The notes under the pieces: model-generated | Seen by the model: only the letters and a program-made list of their open reading frames with translations | Database searches by the model: none | Told to the model about the DNA's origin: nothing | DNA from: Chromobacterium aquaticum | GTDB taxonomy: Bacteria; Pseudomonadota; Gammaproteobacteria; Burkholderiales; Chromobacteriaceae | Length of the DNA: 64,000 nt | Assembly (NCBI RefSeq): GCF_021129195.1 | Contig: NZ_JAJOHW010000035.1 | Span: 52,140 to 116,139, forward strand | Reading direction: 5' to 3' | Shown here: piece after piece, positions 10,365 to 18,722 of the stretch | How positions within the stretch are numbered: the first letter of the stretch is position 1 | Layout: each line of letters begins with the position of its first letter | Position numbers and translations under genes: made by a program

Positions 10365-12071
10365 TCACAATCTCACTTCCACAAGTTGAATAAAACCTTC
10401 CCAATATGGGTGATAACTTTCTTCCTCGATGCGAGCAAGGGCTTCACGTACCCACAAACCTCGAACTTCGCTACTCTGCTCAAAATTCTTTAACTTCTCG
10501 GTAATCTTATCTATTACAGCCTTGGCTGGGTGGGGCATGGCTCTTTTAGCTGACGGCCTATACTGTGAAAGCTCTAATAGCTTTAAATGCCGATAACTTG
10601 CCAGCGACCAAACATGATCTTCAGAATCAATATCACGCTGATGGATACAAAAAAAACAGCCTGCCGGGCTAATACAATCAGAGAATACGGCTTCAGATGG
10701 AATACTTTCCATGGCCATAGGAACAGGCTTGACACAGGCCCCAACACCAGGAGCGGCAATTGCAGGGTCAGTATGACTATGATATCGACCAATTTCTGCC
10801 ATGGTTACCTGAAGGCTAGGCTGCTCGTATTGCCGGATCAGGGTTTCCTCTGTATGTGCATGCATTTCAGCTGTAAGTGCAGTATCTTTGGATCTCCGTA
10901 GAAGCCAATTAATCCGAGTCTTACGTAGAGTGGTAGGAGGGACAAAATTGATGCCTATTTTACGGGCACGGCTTCGCACTAATGAAAATGCGGGCGGAAA
11001 ATTAGCTCTTCCAGCTGTTAAGAACGGAAACAGCAACCCCTCGTTATCGGCTGGAAAAATAGCTGATCGCCACTTGAGATAACTTTCAAAATGCTCCCGA
11101 TATTCACTAAAAATTTCGAAAGCCACTTCCCCGTGCCGACGGCCCTTGTAAACGCGGAAAACTTGATAACCATCAAGATGACTTTGATATCTAAATTTAC
11201 TTAGCCTGAGCGTGAACGCCTGCTGTAGATTTATTCCAGTCTGGGCAATAAATATAAGCATTTCAGACTCTAGTCGCAGGTTAATTAAAGGATGCCGAGT
11301 ACGATAAGAAATTTCAGCTTCCCATTTAGCACGCTTTTGAAGAGCCACCATCCTTGTACTTGGCTTAGCGGTTTCTCTTAGTGTTTTTACAGTTTCTTCT
11401 GGCCTTAATTTCAGCCACTCCTCCAATTTCTGCCCCGATCGAAATTTTATGACAACCGGCATTTTTCCGTAGATCGCTTCAACACTTAGAGCATCTTTTA
11501 TATCTAATAGTGCATGGCCAAATTTGAATGTTTTCTCGAGATTTTGCTTATCAGCCAACGAGCATAATGAATTTCTATTTTGCTTTCGACGTCGAATACG
11601 AGTTTTACTCAAAAGACTATACGTCAACTGCAAAGATTCTTTTATAACTTTCGCAACCGCCACCGCAGATTGATAAGCATGAATTTCTGCTATACTTCCA
11701 ATTTTGCTTTGCAAAATTAGCTCATCAGTCCAGCCAATAAACAATTGCTCGACTGAAAATAAATTTAACGACTCATTAACCTCGTCAACCCAAGTAAAAA
11801 ATTCTCGAATACGCCTAATGGCAGTTCCTGCTGTACCTCGGCTTCCCCCTGCGGTTAATCGCTCTGAGATATACTCATGTATTCTTTTAACCAAATTCAA
11901 TCTATCCAAGAGCGGAGCACCCAAATTTCCTCTAGCAATTTCCACCATAACTATTTTTACATTTAGACCGGCACCTCCCCTGTAAAGCAACGGCAGAAGG
12001 TCCAAGGGTGTCTCATTCTTTCCATACTCCACCATGGAAAATTTAAGATCAGGTATTTTTGTCATTATCAA
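10365..12071 (-). CDS. Tyrosine recombinase-like protein, second of the trio, with altered catalytic residues
   Basis: The 568-aa protein has the recombinase layout, but the first catalytic Arg of the usual TGLR motif is replaced (TGINLQQ, N281) and the His of the HxLR motif is Thr (TTLRKTR, T380, R383). The last His (H406) and the Tyr nine residues on (Y415) remain. A short Cys/His cluster follows (C466, C472, C475, H477), similar in position to the one in the third recombinase. The start overlaps the end of the first recombinase gene by 4 bp. Loss of two catalytic positions suggests a structural or partner role in a multi-recombinase complex. Confidence 0.85.
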   Translation of the reverse strand: MIMTKIPDLKFSMVEYGKNETPLDLLPLLYRGGAGLNVKIVMVEIARGNLGAPLLDRLNLVKRIHEYISERLTAGGSRGTAGTAIRRIREFFTWVDEVNESLNLFSVEQLFIGWTDELILQSKIGSIAEIHAYQSAVAVAKVIKESLQLTYSLLSKTRIRRRKQNRNSLCSLADKQNLEKTFKFGHALLDIKDALSVEAIYGKMPVVIKFRSGQKLEEWLKLRPEETVKTLRETAKPSTRMVALQKRAKWEAEISYRTRHPLINLRLESEMLIFIAQTGINLQQAFTLRLSKFRYQSHLDGYQVFRVYKGRRHGEVAFEIFSEYREHFESYLKWRSAIFPADNEGLLFPFLTAGRANFPPAFSLVRSRARKIGINFVPPTTLRKTRINWLLRRSKDTALTAEMHAHTEETLIRQYEQPSLQVTMAEIGRYHSHTDPAIAAPGVGACVKPVPMAMESIPSEAVFSDCISPAGCFFCIHQRDIDSEDHVWSLASYRHLKLLELSQYRPSAKRAMPHPAKAVIDKITEKLKNFEQSSEVRGLWVREALARIEEESYHPYWEGFIQLVEVRL

Positions 12072-13360
12072 GTATCATCTTCTTTTGAACCAAGCAATCC
12101 TAGGAAATCTCTAGTAAAAGCATTACCTATTTCAATTTTAATTGGAGTTTTTTCAACAAATTTTATATATTTAAACGATGTCGATTCATGTTTATGCAAC
12201 AAAAACTCTTTGACAATAGCAATAGCATTAATCGAACCTCCTACTTTAATAGCAAGATGTGCAATTTCGGTAGCAAATGTGCAACGAGATTGATGAAAAC
12301 GAAATTTCCGCAGTGACTTTATACCCTCTGCCATACCTTCCTTCCTAAGCCTTACCATTCCCTCATTAATTGCCGAGCTTTTATCGGAACCTCGCCTTGA
12401 ATATCTATTTCCAAACCGAGTCAAAAATAGAACATCTCGATCTGCAATTAAGGCATTTGCTTCTCTTCTTAATCTCCTTAAACTGTAAGCATAATATTTT
12501 AGTCTATCGAGAAGGTCTCTCGTAATTCGTATCTGACCCGTTACTCCAAACTTTGTACTAACAGGGGGATCTGCTCCCGGGCCTACTGCGAGAAGATACA
12601 TTTCCGGAGACACTGGATCTGGGACTGCACGCTCTAGTGTTTGAATTTTCAGATCTGTAATAGTGCCAATACGCATCCCAGAATAAAATCCAAGGGTAAG
12701 CATAAGGAATAGTTCTTCGCTGCACTTATCCCTAGCAAATGCGAGGATGGCATCCCTATCCTTTGCGCTCACGGGAAGAAGACCATCTTCCAATCTCTCA
12801 CCAGGAGCTGAACGATTCGGAATGGATAAGTCTGTACTATTGACTAAAATTGTTCGCTCAAAACCAACTCTATCCGTAGATTGAATAATTCTTGTTTTCT
12901 CAGTCCATAAATTTAAATCCTGGGGAAGGAGTCCTATTTCATAGATCCATCTATAAAACTGCACAACACTAGCCATACGTTGCGAGGCTGTCGACGGAGC
13001 TATTTCCCCCTTGTCTCTAGCATCGATAAGTGCTCCCCTGTATTTGACTAGACAACGATCAGCTTTCCTCTGAGGAAAATACCGCCAGTCTGTCTTGGTC
13101 TCTTCCAACCAGCAGGAATAGGCGTGCAGTGCTGTAAAATTTGTTTGCACTGTCCTGATGACAACTTCACTTGACGTTGCTCGCTCAACTGCCCATAAAT
13201 TAGCTTCACGCCATGGAACAGCGTTGCTCCAAATTAACTGAGGCAACCCCTCAATAACTTTCCCATTTTTAACAACAGTCCAACTTACCTTGCCTTCTAT
13301 TATTACTGCGCGATGAGGTGCATACCGTATGTGCTCTAGCCTCGCCATAATTAATGCCAT
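12068..13360 (-). CDS. Tyrosine recombinase, first of the trio
   Basis: The protein has the complete catalytic set: Arg in SGMRIGT, His and Arg in FHQSRCTFAT, and His in LLHKH with Tyr nine residues on (KYI). Counting from the start chosen here these are about R230, H356, R359, H389 and Y398. The frame stays open upstream to 13600, but those extra 80 codons are very AT-rich and hydrophobic and do not resemble a recombinase N-terminus. I therefore favour a start near 13348-13360 (MALIMARLEHIRY), although no strong ribosome site is seen at any candidate. It ends in a 4-bp overlap with the second recombinase gene. As the gene nearest the ybaK junction it is the likely main integrase. Confidence 0.82.
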   Translation of the reverse strand: MALIMARLEHIRYAPHRAVIIEGKVSWTVVKNGKVIEGLPQLIWSNAVPWREANLWAVERATSSEVVIRTVQTNFTALHAYSCWLEETKTDWRYFPQRKADRCLVKYRGALIDARDKGEIAPSTASQRMASVVQFYRWIYEIGLLPQDLNLWTEKTRIIQSTDRVGFERTILVNSTDLSIPNRSAPGERLEDGLLPVSAKDRDAILAFARDKCSEELFLMLTLGFYSGMRIGTITDLKIQTLERAVPDPVSPEMYLLAVGPGADPPVSTKFGVTGQIRITRDLLDRLKYYAYSLRRLRREANALIADRDVLFLTRFGNRYSRRGSDKSSAINEGMVRLRKEGMAEGIKSLRKFRFHQSRCTFATEIAHLAIKVGGSINAIAIVKEFLLHKHESTSFKYIKFVEKTPIKIEIGNAFTRDFLGLLGSKEDDT

Positions 13361-13655
13361 GCCTATAAAACGGCTTAGAGAGTAATGTAAATCCATGGAC
13401 AAGTCAACAATGTAAGTCATTGATTTTATTGTATTAATTTGATGCATAACACGTATAAACAATGCCACCACGATGCTGAATATTAGTGTTTTAAAACTGA
13501 TTTTTTTAAAATGAATAAGTTTATAGTAAAATGGATTCATCACACGTATGTGGAAAATGTAAACATGTGTTGATAATTGAACTTGGAGCATTAGGATCAA
13601 CGTAATCCGATCTCACGAAATAGCCTTAAATTTCAAATGAATTGATCTTAAGAAC
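13361..13655. other. AT-rich leader of the recombinase operon, no convincing gene
   Basis: About 295 bp of very AT-rich DNA between the first recombinase and the IS remnant. It is open in the recombinase frame but reads as low-complexity hydrophobic peptide. It probably holds the recombinase promoter and sites near the element end. I found no clear -35/-10 pair or terminator. Confidence 0.4.
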
Positions 13656-14684
13656 GGATTTGTGCACAAATCGGGGCTCGTACATACCCAGTTGAATGAC
13701 GGCATGAGCAAGCCCCTCCCTCCCAAGTACCTGACCATCAACTGGCACGCCTACAAACCGTCCCTCAAGCAGTGAGGGCAGTTACTCCTCAGGCTCAACA
13801 AAGACATGAACTGGCTGGGTACCTGCCACAGCCAAGCGAGGACGTCAGCCAGCATTCTCCGACGCGGCCATTCAATTCTGGCTCACCATTAAATGCCTCT
13901 TTGGCCTGGCGTTACGGCAAGCGACAGGCATGATCGAAAGCATGCTTCGCCTGACTTGACTGGGCAGTTCCCGACTTCTGCGTGCTTTCCCGCCGGCTGA
14001 AAGGCCTGCAGGTACGCATCCCGCTACAAAAGAATCAGGGTTGTCTGCATCTCCTGTTGGGCAGCACCGGCATCAAGATGATGGTCGAGGGCGAGTGGAA
14101 GGTGAGAAAACATGGCTCTGACTACCGTCGTCAATGGCGCAAGCTGCATCTGGGGACTGATGCGCAAACGCTGGAAATCCGGGCAATGGAGGTGACTGAC
14201 AATCGCACCGGATGCCGCGATGTTGCCGGAGTTGCTATCGCAAATTCCAGAAGCAGTGGGGCTGGTGACGGTAACCACGGATGCGGCGTACGACACACGG
14301 CTATGTCACGCCGCAATTGCGGAGCTCGGGGCTGCAGCCATCACTCCCCCAACTCGAAACGACCAATTCTGGAAAGGGAATTCACAGGGCAATCAGGCTC
14401 ACAATGAGTCGCTACGCTCGGTGAAGTATCTCGGGCGGACGCTCTGGAAAAAGTGAAGTGGCTACTACCAGCGAAGCTTGGTCTAAACGAAGATGCACTG
14501 CTTCAAGTTACTGGCGGACTGCGTCAAGGCGAGACTTTGACCGGCTGGTAGCGGAGCTTCAAATCTGTGCAGCGATTCTGAATCGCTTTACTGCCCCTGG
14601 GTACGCCACAAACGGTGTACATGGGATAAGTCCGTCTGGGGATTGGGGTAGTTCGGCCTTTAACTGATTTGTACAACAAAGTCC
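13656..14684 (+). mobile_element. Degenerate IS5-family insertion sequence
   Basis: Imperfect terminal inverted repeats are visible: GGATTTGTGCACAAATCGG at 13656-13674 and, reading inward from the right end, GGACTTTGTTGTACAAATCAG (14684-14664). They share the TTTGT-ACAAATC core typical of IS5-family ends. The interior holds a broken IS5-type transposase. About 1.03 kb in total, the size of an intact member of the family. It sits between the recombinase operon and the ybaK junction, so it inserted into the end of the island or was carried in with it. Confidence 0.8.
13704..14629 (+). pseudogene. IS5-family transposase remnant
   Basis: Fragments recognisable as IS5-group DDE transposase are spread over three frames: the start MSKPLPPKYLTINWHAY, which hits a stop after 23 codons, IQFWLTIKCLFGLALRQATG, GEWKVRKHGSDYRRQWRKLHLG, MLPELLSQIPEAVG with AAYDTRLCHAAIAELGA, and the C-terminal KMHCFK-like and ILNRFTAP segments. 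At least three frameshifts and in-frame stops mean it cannot make transposase. The order of fragments matches the intact family, so decay was by small indels. Confidence 0.85.
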
Positions 14685-14795
14685 TTAGAGAACCGAAGAA
14701 TGGGTTTGCAGCATAGTGCAGCAGATTCAGATCTTTTCTGTCCATACGAGTGATCATGAACTCTGAACATCCATACCATTTATCTAACCCGTAAC
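14685..14795. other. Right end of the island next to the ybaK junction
   Basis: About 110 bp lie between the IS remnant and the point where sequence becomes recognisable as ybaK (at the codons for CVIKTL, from about 14796). It is of mixed composition with no gene. If the recombinase trio mobilises the island, its right attachment site should be here. The left end lies outside the window, so the core cannot be defined by comparison. Confidence 0.4.
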
Positions 14796-15137
14796 TGCGT
14801 GATCAAGACCCTGATCATGGAGGATGAGAACAAGCGTCCCTTGATCGTGCTGATGCACGGCGACCGCGAAGTGGGCACCGGCATGCTGGCCAAGCAGATC
14901 GGCGTCAAGAAGGTCCATCCCTGCGATCCCAAGACCGCGGACAAGCACAGCGGCTACCAGGTGGGCGGCACCAGTCCTTTCGGCACCCGCCATCCGATGC
15001 CGGTGTATATGGAAGCCAGCATCGTCGAACTGGAGCGCATCTACATCAACGGCGGCAAGCGCGGCTTTCTGATAGGCATGGACCCGAAAGAGACGCAGCG
15101 GGTGTTGCGGCCGGTTCTGGTCAGCGCCGCGGCTTGA
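14796..15137 (+). pseudogene. ybaK: Resident ybaK, 5'-truncated by the island
   Basis: The frame reads CVIKTLIMEDENKRP and continues to a normal YbaK C-terminus (GGTSPFGTRHPMPVY, INGGKRGFLIG). About the first 47 residues seen in the intact island copy are missing and replaced by unrelated sequence. Codon use is high-GC and host-like, so this is the native gene. A GTG at 14799 could start a 112-aa fragment that keeps the conserved lysine but lacks the first part of the substrate pocket. No ribosome site is evident. The 3' end overlaps the convergent solute-binding protein gene by 17 bp. Confidence 0.85.
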
Positions 15138-15882
15138 GTTCGGGGAAGTTGCGCTGGTAAATGGCTTGCAGGCTGCCGTCGGCCTGCATCGCTTGCAAGG
15201 TCCGATCGATTGCGCGCCGTAGTTTGGCGATGTCCGGATAGCTGCGTGAATACATCAGTCCCAGCGGCGTGGCCTTGTCCAGCGGCGTGGGAATGTAGGC
15301 GAATTCGCGCTCGTGTCCGGCAGCCTGGGTGCGGATCAGGAACAGCCCGCGTTCCAGCGTCAGCGGCGCCAGGTCCAGATGGCCGGCGCGCAGCAGCCTG
15401 ATCGCGTTTTCCTCGTCGTTGGTGTTCAGGGTGTTCAAGCGGGATTGCTTGAACAGCGGCTGGTACCAATAGCCCAGCTGCACGCCGATGCGGTAGGCGC
15501 GCAAGTCAGTCAGGCTGCGGAAGCCGCCGGGAGGGTTGGCGAGTCGGGGCTTGTAATAGAAGAAGTAGCTGCTGCTGTGGATCAGCGGCGGGGAAAAGTC
15601 GAAGTCGCGCTGGCGTTCCGGTGTCGGACGGTAAGGAAAAGCGGCAGCGGCGCGGCCGGCCTTGACCTCGGCCTCCGCGCGCGGCCAACTCATATAGTGA
15701 AAGCGCGCGTTATAGCCGGCGCGCCGGCAGGCTTGCCGCACCATGTCGGCGAATACGCCGTCGGCGGTGAAACTGCGCGACACATAGGGCGGCCACTCGC
15801 CGGTGGCGAAGTCTATCGCCGGCGCTTCCGCGCGCGCGGACGCGGCCAGGCAGTAGAGGATAAGCAGCAGCGGACGCCACAT
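15121..15882 (-). CDS. Periplasmic solute-binding protein, family 3 (amino-acid type)
   Basis: The 253-aa protein begins with a signal peptide (MWRPLLLILYCLAASARA) and continues as a family 3 solute-binding domain: ATGEWPPYV near the mature N-terminus, MSWPRAEAEVKAGRAAAAFPY in the first lobe and IGVQLGYWY at the hinge to the second. Such proteins bind amino acids or similar ligands for ABC transporters or sensors. No permease or ATPase gene is adjacent, so it may be an orphan. A GGAG ribosome site lies 8 bp before the ATG. The ligand is not predictable. Confidence 0.85.
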   Translation of the reverse strand: MWRPLLLILYCLAASARAEAPAIDFATGEWPPYVSRSFTADGVFADMVRQACRRAGYNARFHYMSWPRAEAEVKAGRAAAAFPYRPTPERQRDFDFSPPLIHSSSYFFYYKPRLANPPGGFRSLTDLRAYRIGVQLGYWYQPLFKQSRLNTLNTNDEENAIRLLRAGHLDLAPLTLERGLFLIRTQAAGHEREFAYIPTPLDKATPLGLMYSRSYPDIAKLRRAIDRTLQAMQADGSLQAIYQRNFPELKPRR

Positions 15883-15954
15883 GGCGCGACTCCAGGATCA
15901 GGGTGGGGGCATGCTTTGTTATCGCACAGCGCCCACCCCGCCGCCAGCCGGCGG

Positions 15955-17397
15955 CTACCACCACCAGAACATGAAGCCCCAGGCGGCATCCACCAGAGCC
16001 AGCGCCGCCAGCAAGGGAAGCAAGGCCAGCGCCTGGCGCCAGCCGGCGCACCAGCGCGCGAGAATGGCACGCCCCAGCCACAACGACCACAGATTGGCGC
16101 CGGCCAGCAAGAGCAGCCGCGCGTCGTTGGCCCAGAACATCGGCACCCCTTCCGCCTTCAGCAAGGTCACCGTCAGCGCCGACAGGCCCAGGAACACGCC
16201 GCAGCCAGCCAGCGGAATCAGGCTCTGCGCCAGGTGGTGCAGGCGCTGCAGCCGCCAGGGACCGGCAATGCGCACGCCGGCGGCCAGGCACAGCAGCAGG
16301 CCGCTGCCCAGCACCAGCGCGGTGGCCAGCACGTAGCTGATCAGCGCCGCGCCGTCCAGCCAGGAGAATACGTCGTTATGCTGCGGGTAATGGGTCAACA
16401 GCCACCACGGCGCCTCGGTGTCCAGCAGCCACAGGATATCGCGGTCCACCAGCCATTCCGCCGCCGCCTGTTTCATGGCGACGAACCAGGGGCTCATGGT
16501 CCAGTGGAAGGCGCCCATCGCCACGCCCAAGAGGCCGTAAACGATCAGCGCGGTCTGCCAGCCGTCGGCTTCCTTGGCGGCGACCTTGACCACTTCTTCG
16601 GTGGGCGAGCGCAGGCTCAGTTCGATGGCGTCGCGATGGCCGCTGCAACGGCCACACATATGGCAGCCGCTGCCGCCTTGCATATGGCGCAGCGGTTGCA
16701 GCGGCGCGCAGTCCACCGCTTGAATCGGGATGGTTTTGTCCTGGGACGCCGCCTTCCAGGCGGCCTCGTCCACGCGGTAATACATCGGCGCCAGCTTGGA
16801 CAGCAGGCCGAACACGCCGTTGACCGGGCACAGGTGGCGGCACCAGGCGCGCTTGCCGCGGGTGTAGATGAAGCCGACGATCACCGCGGCCACGGTGGAG
16901 CCGCCCAGCACCAGCAGCGCCGCCTTGGGGTATTGGTAGACGCTGACCAGTTGTCCGTAGATGGTGGTCAGCGCGAAGGCGACGAAGGGCCAGCCGCCCC
17001 AGCGCATCCAGCGCGGGATGGGCCGGCCCAGGCCTTTCTTGGCCGCCCATTCCGACAGCGCGCCTTCCGGGCACAACACGCCGCACCACAGCCGGCCGAA
17101 CAACACCATGGACAGGAGCACGAAGGGCCACCAAATGCCCCAGAACACGAATTGGGCGAAGATGGTCAGATTGTTCCAGATCCGGGCGGTATCTCCGGGA
17201 AGGTCTAGGCAGGCTGGCACGATGAGCAGCGCGGCGTAGACCAGTACCACTCCCCATTGCAGCGCGCGCAGCAGGCCGGCGTGGTCGCGCAGCCACAGGC
17301 CGACGGCGGCCATGAATCCTGGGGCCGTCGGCTGACTACAGGAAGCGCCGGCGCAAGCGTCGGCGGAGGAAGGTTGCGGCGGGCGGGCGGATTTCAT
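15955..17397 (-). CDS. ftrD: FtrD-like polyferredoxin membrane protein of the ferrous iron uptake system
   Basis: The roughly 480-aa inner-membrane protein has many transmembrane segments and NosR/CcoG-type cysteine motifs: CGVLCPEGALSEW, CRHLCPVNGVFG and CHMCGRCSGH. In FtrABCD systems the subunit is thought to pass electrons needed for the oxidation-coupled uptake of Fe(II). The start at 17397 is preferred because it overlaps the permease stop as ATGA. An upstream in-frame ATG at 17427 would overlap the permease by 34 bp. It is the last gene of the operon. Confidence 0.85.
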   Translation of the reverse strand: MKSARPPQPSSADACAGASCSQPTAPGFMAAVGLWLRDHAGLLRALQWGVVLVYAALLIVPACLDLPGDTARIWNNLTIFAQFVFWGIWWPFVLLSMVLFGRLWCGVLCPEGALSEWAAKKGLGRPIPRWMRWGGWPFVAFALTTIYGQLVSVYQYPKAALLVLGGSTVAAVIVGFIYTRGKRAWCRHLCPVNGVFGLLSKLAPMYYRVDEAAWKAASQDKTIPIQAVDCAPLQPLRHMQGGSGCHMCGRCSGHRDAIELSLRSPTEEVVKVAAKEADGWQTALIVYGLLGVAMGAFHWTMSPWFVAMKQAAAEWLVDRDILWLLDTEAPWWLLTHYPQHNDVFSWLDGAALISYVLATALVLGSGLLLCLAAGVRIAGPWRLQRLHHLAQSLIPLAGCGVFLGLSALTVTLLKAEGVPMFWANDARLLLLAGANLWSLWLGRAILARWCAGWRQALALLPLLAALALVDAAWGFMFWWW

Positions 17398-18218
17398 GCT
17401 GCCAGCGCGTGCTTGCGATTGCGCCATTGGAACAGCGCCCAGATCGTCGCCCAGAACAGCGCGTAGGCGATCAGGCTCATCAGGGCGGGATGGGCGCGGT
17501 AGCCGGTGAGCGAGGCGATGACGCCGCCGGCCGGGCTCATGTCGTCCAGCAGCGCGGAGCTATCCCATAGCGGATCGACCAGCGCCGGCAGGATGTCCAT
17601 CGAGATCAGCTTTTCCACGCCGCTGAGGAAGAGCGAGGCGCCAAGCAGCAGCAGCATGATTTCGGTGATGCGGAAGAACAAGCGCCAGGACAGGTATTTG
17701 CCGCCCAGCTGCAATAGATAGAAGGTCAGGAAGGCCAGGCCCAGGCCGATCACGGCGGCGAAGCTCATGCTGGCCAGCGTGGAACCGTCTGCCTCGGCCA
17801 GCATGCCGTAGAGGAAGACCACGGTCTCGCTGCCTTCGCGGGCGATGGCGATGGCGGCCAGCAAGGTGACGCCCCACCAGTTGGCGCTGCTGGCGTTCTC
17901 GCGGAGGCCGGCCTCCAGTTCTTTCTTCAGTGTGCGGCCATGCTCGCGCATCCACAGCACCATGTGCACGATCAACGCCGCTGCGGTGAACACCATCACC
18001 GTCTGGAAGATATCCTGCGCGCCGGCCATCAGGCTGCTGGCGGCGAACAGAGCCACGGCCAGGCCAACGGCGGCGAGCAGGCCCAGCGCCACGCCGGCCC
18101 ACAAATAGCGTTTGCCGGCGGCGCCGGCCGGGTTCTGGTTCATCCAGGCATTGAGAATGCCGACGACCAGCAAGGCTTCGACGCTTTCGCGCCAGACGAT
18201 GAATAGGACTTGTCCCAT
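17394..18218 (-). CDS. ftrC: FTR1-family high-affinity iron permease
   Basis: The 274-aa polytopic protein carries the two iron-permease REXXE-type motifs: RESVEALLVVGI in the first helix and REGSETVVFLYGM in a later one. Seven or so transmembrane segments fit the FTR1/EfeU family. It moves iron across the inner membrane together with the periplasmic P19-like protein and the cupredoxin encoded upstream. It overlaps the ferredoxin gene by 4 bp and follows the cupredoxin gene by 43 bp. Confidence 0.92.
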   Translation of the reverse strand: MGQVLFIVWRESVEALLVVGILNAWMNQNPAGAAGKRYLWAGVALGLLAAVGLAVALFAASSLMAGAQDIFQTVMVFTAAALIVHMVLWMREHGRTLKKELEAGLRENASSANWWGVTLLAAIAIAREGSETVVFLYGMLAEADGSTLASMSFAAVIGLGLAFLTFYLLQLGGKYLSWRLFFRITEIMLLLLGASLFLSGVEKLISMDILPALVDPLWDSSALLDDMSPAGGVIASLTGYRAHPALMSLIAYALFWATIWALFQWRNRKHALAA

Positions 18219-18261
18219 GAGGTCTACTCCTGAATACGGCTAAACAGCGGATGAGCCGCGT

Positions 18262-18597
18262 TTACTTGGCGACGATGACGCCTTGGCCGGTCTTCATGTG
18301 AAATTCGTCAAAAAACTTGTATTCGCCGGGGGACAGCGGCTGGAACACCAGGAAGGATTCCGCGCCGGGGCCGAGCACCTTTTCCTTGCGCAGCGGCGTG
18401 CTTTCGAATTCGGCCGGGGTCTTGCCGGCATTGATCACTTCAACCTTGAATTTCTTGCCGGCGGGCACCACCAGGCGGGCGGGCGTGAACACGCCGTCCT
18501 TCATCACCAGTTTGAACACCGGCATGTCGTCGGCGATGGCCGACATGGACAACAGGCAGGCCGTGACGGCGGCCAGGGTCAAGGGCGTGAACTTCAT
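18262..18597 (-). CDS. ftrB: Periplasmic cupredoxin of the ferrous iron uptake system
   Basis: The 111-aa protein has a signal peptide (MKFTPLTLAAVTACLLSMSAIA) and a cupredoxin-like domain ending in EYKFFDEFHMKTGQGVIVAK, where the His and Met could bind copper. A role in oxidising Fe(II) during import is known for this family in FtrABCD systems. The start at 18597 is chosen over an upstream ATG at 18639 because it begins a proper signal peptide and has GGAGA 8 bp before it. Confidence 0.85.
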   Translation of the reverse strand: MKFTPLTLAAVTACLLSMSAIADDMPVFKLVMKDGVFTPARLVVPAGKKFKVEVINAGKTPAEFESTPLRKEKVLGPGAESFLVFQPLSPGEYKFFDEFHMKTGQGVIVAK

Positions 18598-18660
18598 CGG
18601 AATGGGTCTCCGGATTGAAAACAGCGCAGGCGGAGGCATGCGCTGTCTTATTTTAACGCA

Positions 18661-18697
18661 TGAGAATGGCTTGCGTTTACATTCTCATTCGCATTAA
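18661..18697. promoter_or_regulatory. Inverted repeat and Fur-like hexamers between ftrA and ftrB
   Basis: TGAGAATG (18661-18668) and CATTCTCA form an interrupted inverted repeat, followed by TTCGCATTAA. The repeated GAATGAGAATG pattern on the minus strand is also a weak match to a Fur site. It could be an internal regulatory site or a weak attenuating hairpin. No poly-T tract follows. Confidence 0.3.
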
Positions 18698-18722
18698 TCC
18701 TGTTTTTACAAGAACAACGGGA

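Noticed and set aside
4878..14796. CCGTAACT occurs at 4878-4885 and again at 14789-14796, next to the island and native ybaK copies, as a possible attachment core.
   Set aside because: Eight bases found by looking for a match are not significant, flanks do not extend it, and the left end of the island appears to lie outside the window.
15313..17208. Long open frame on the + strand opposite ftrCD.
   Set aside because: It is a GC3-driven shadow of genes with clear families on the minus strand. The product is Gln/Arg/Ala-rich low complexity.
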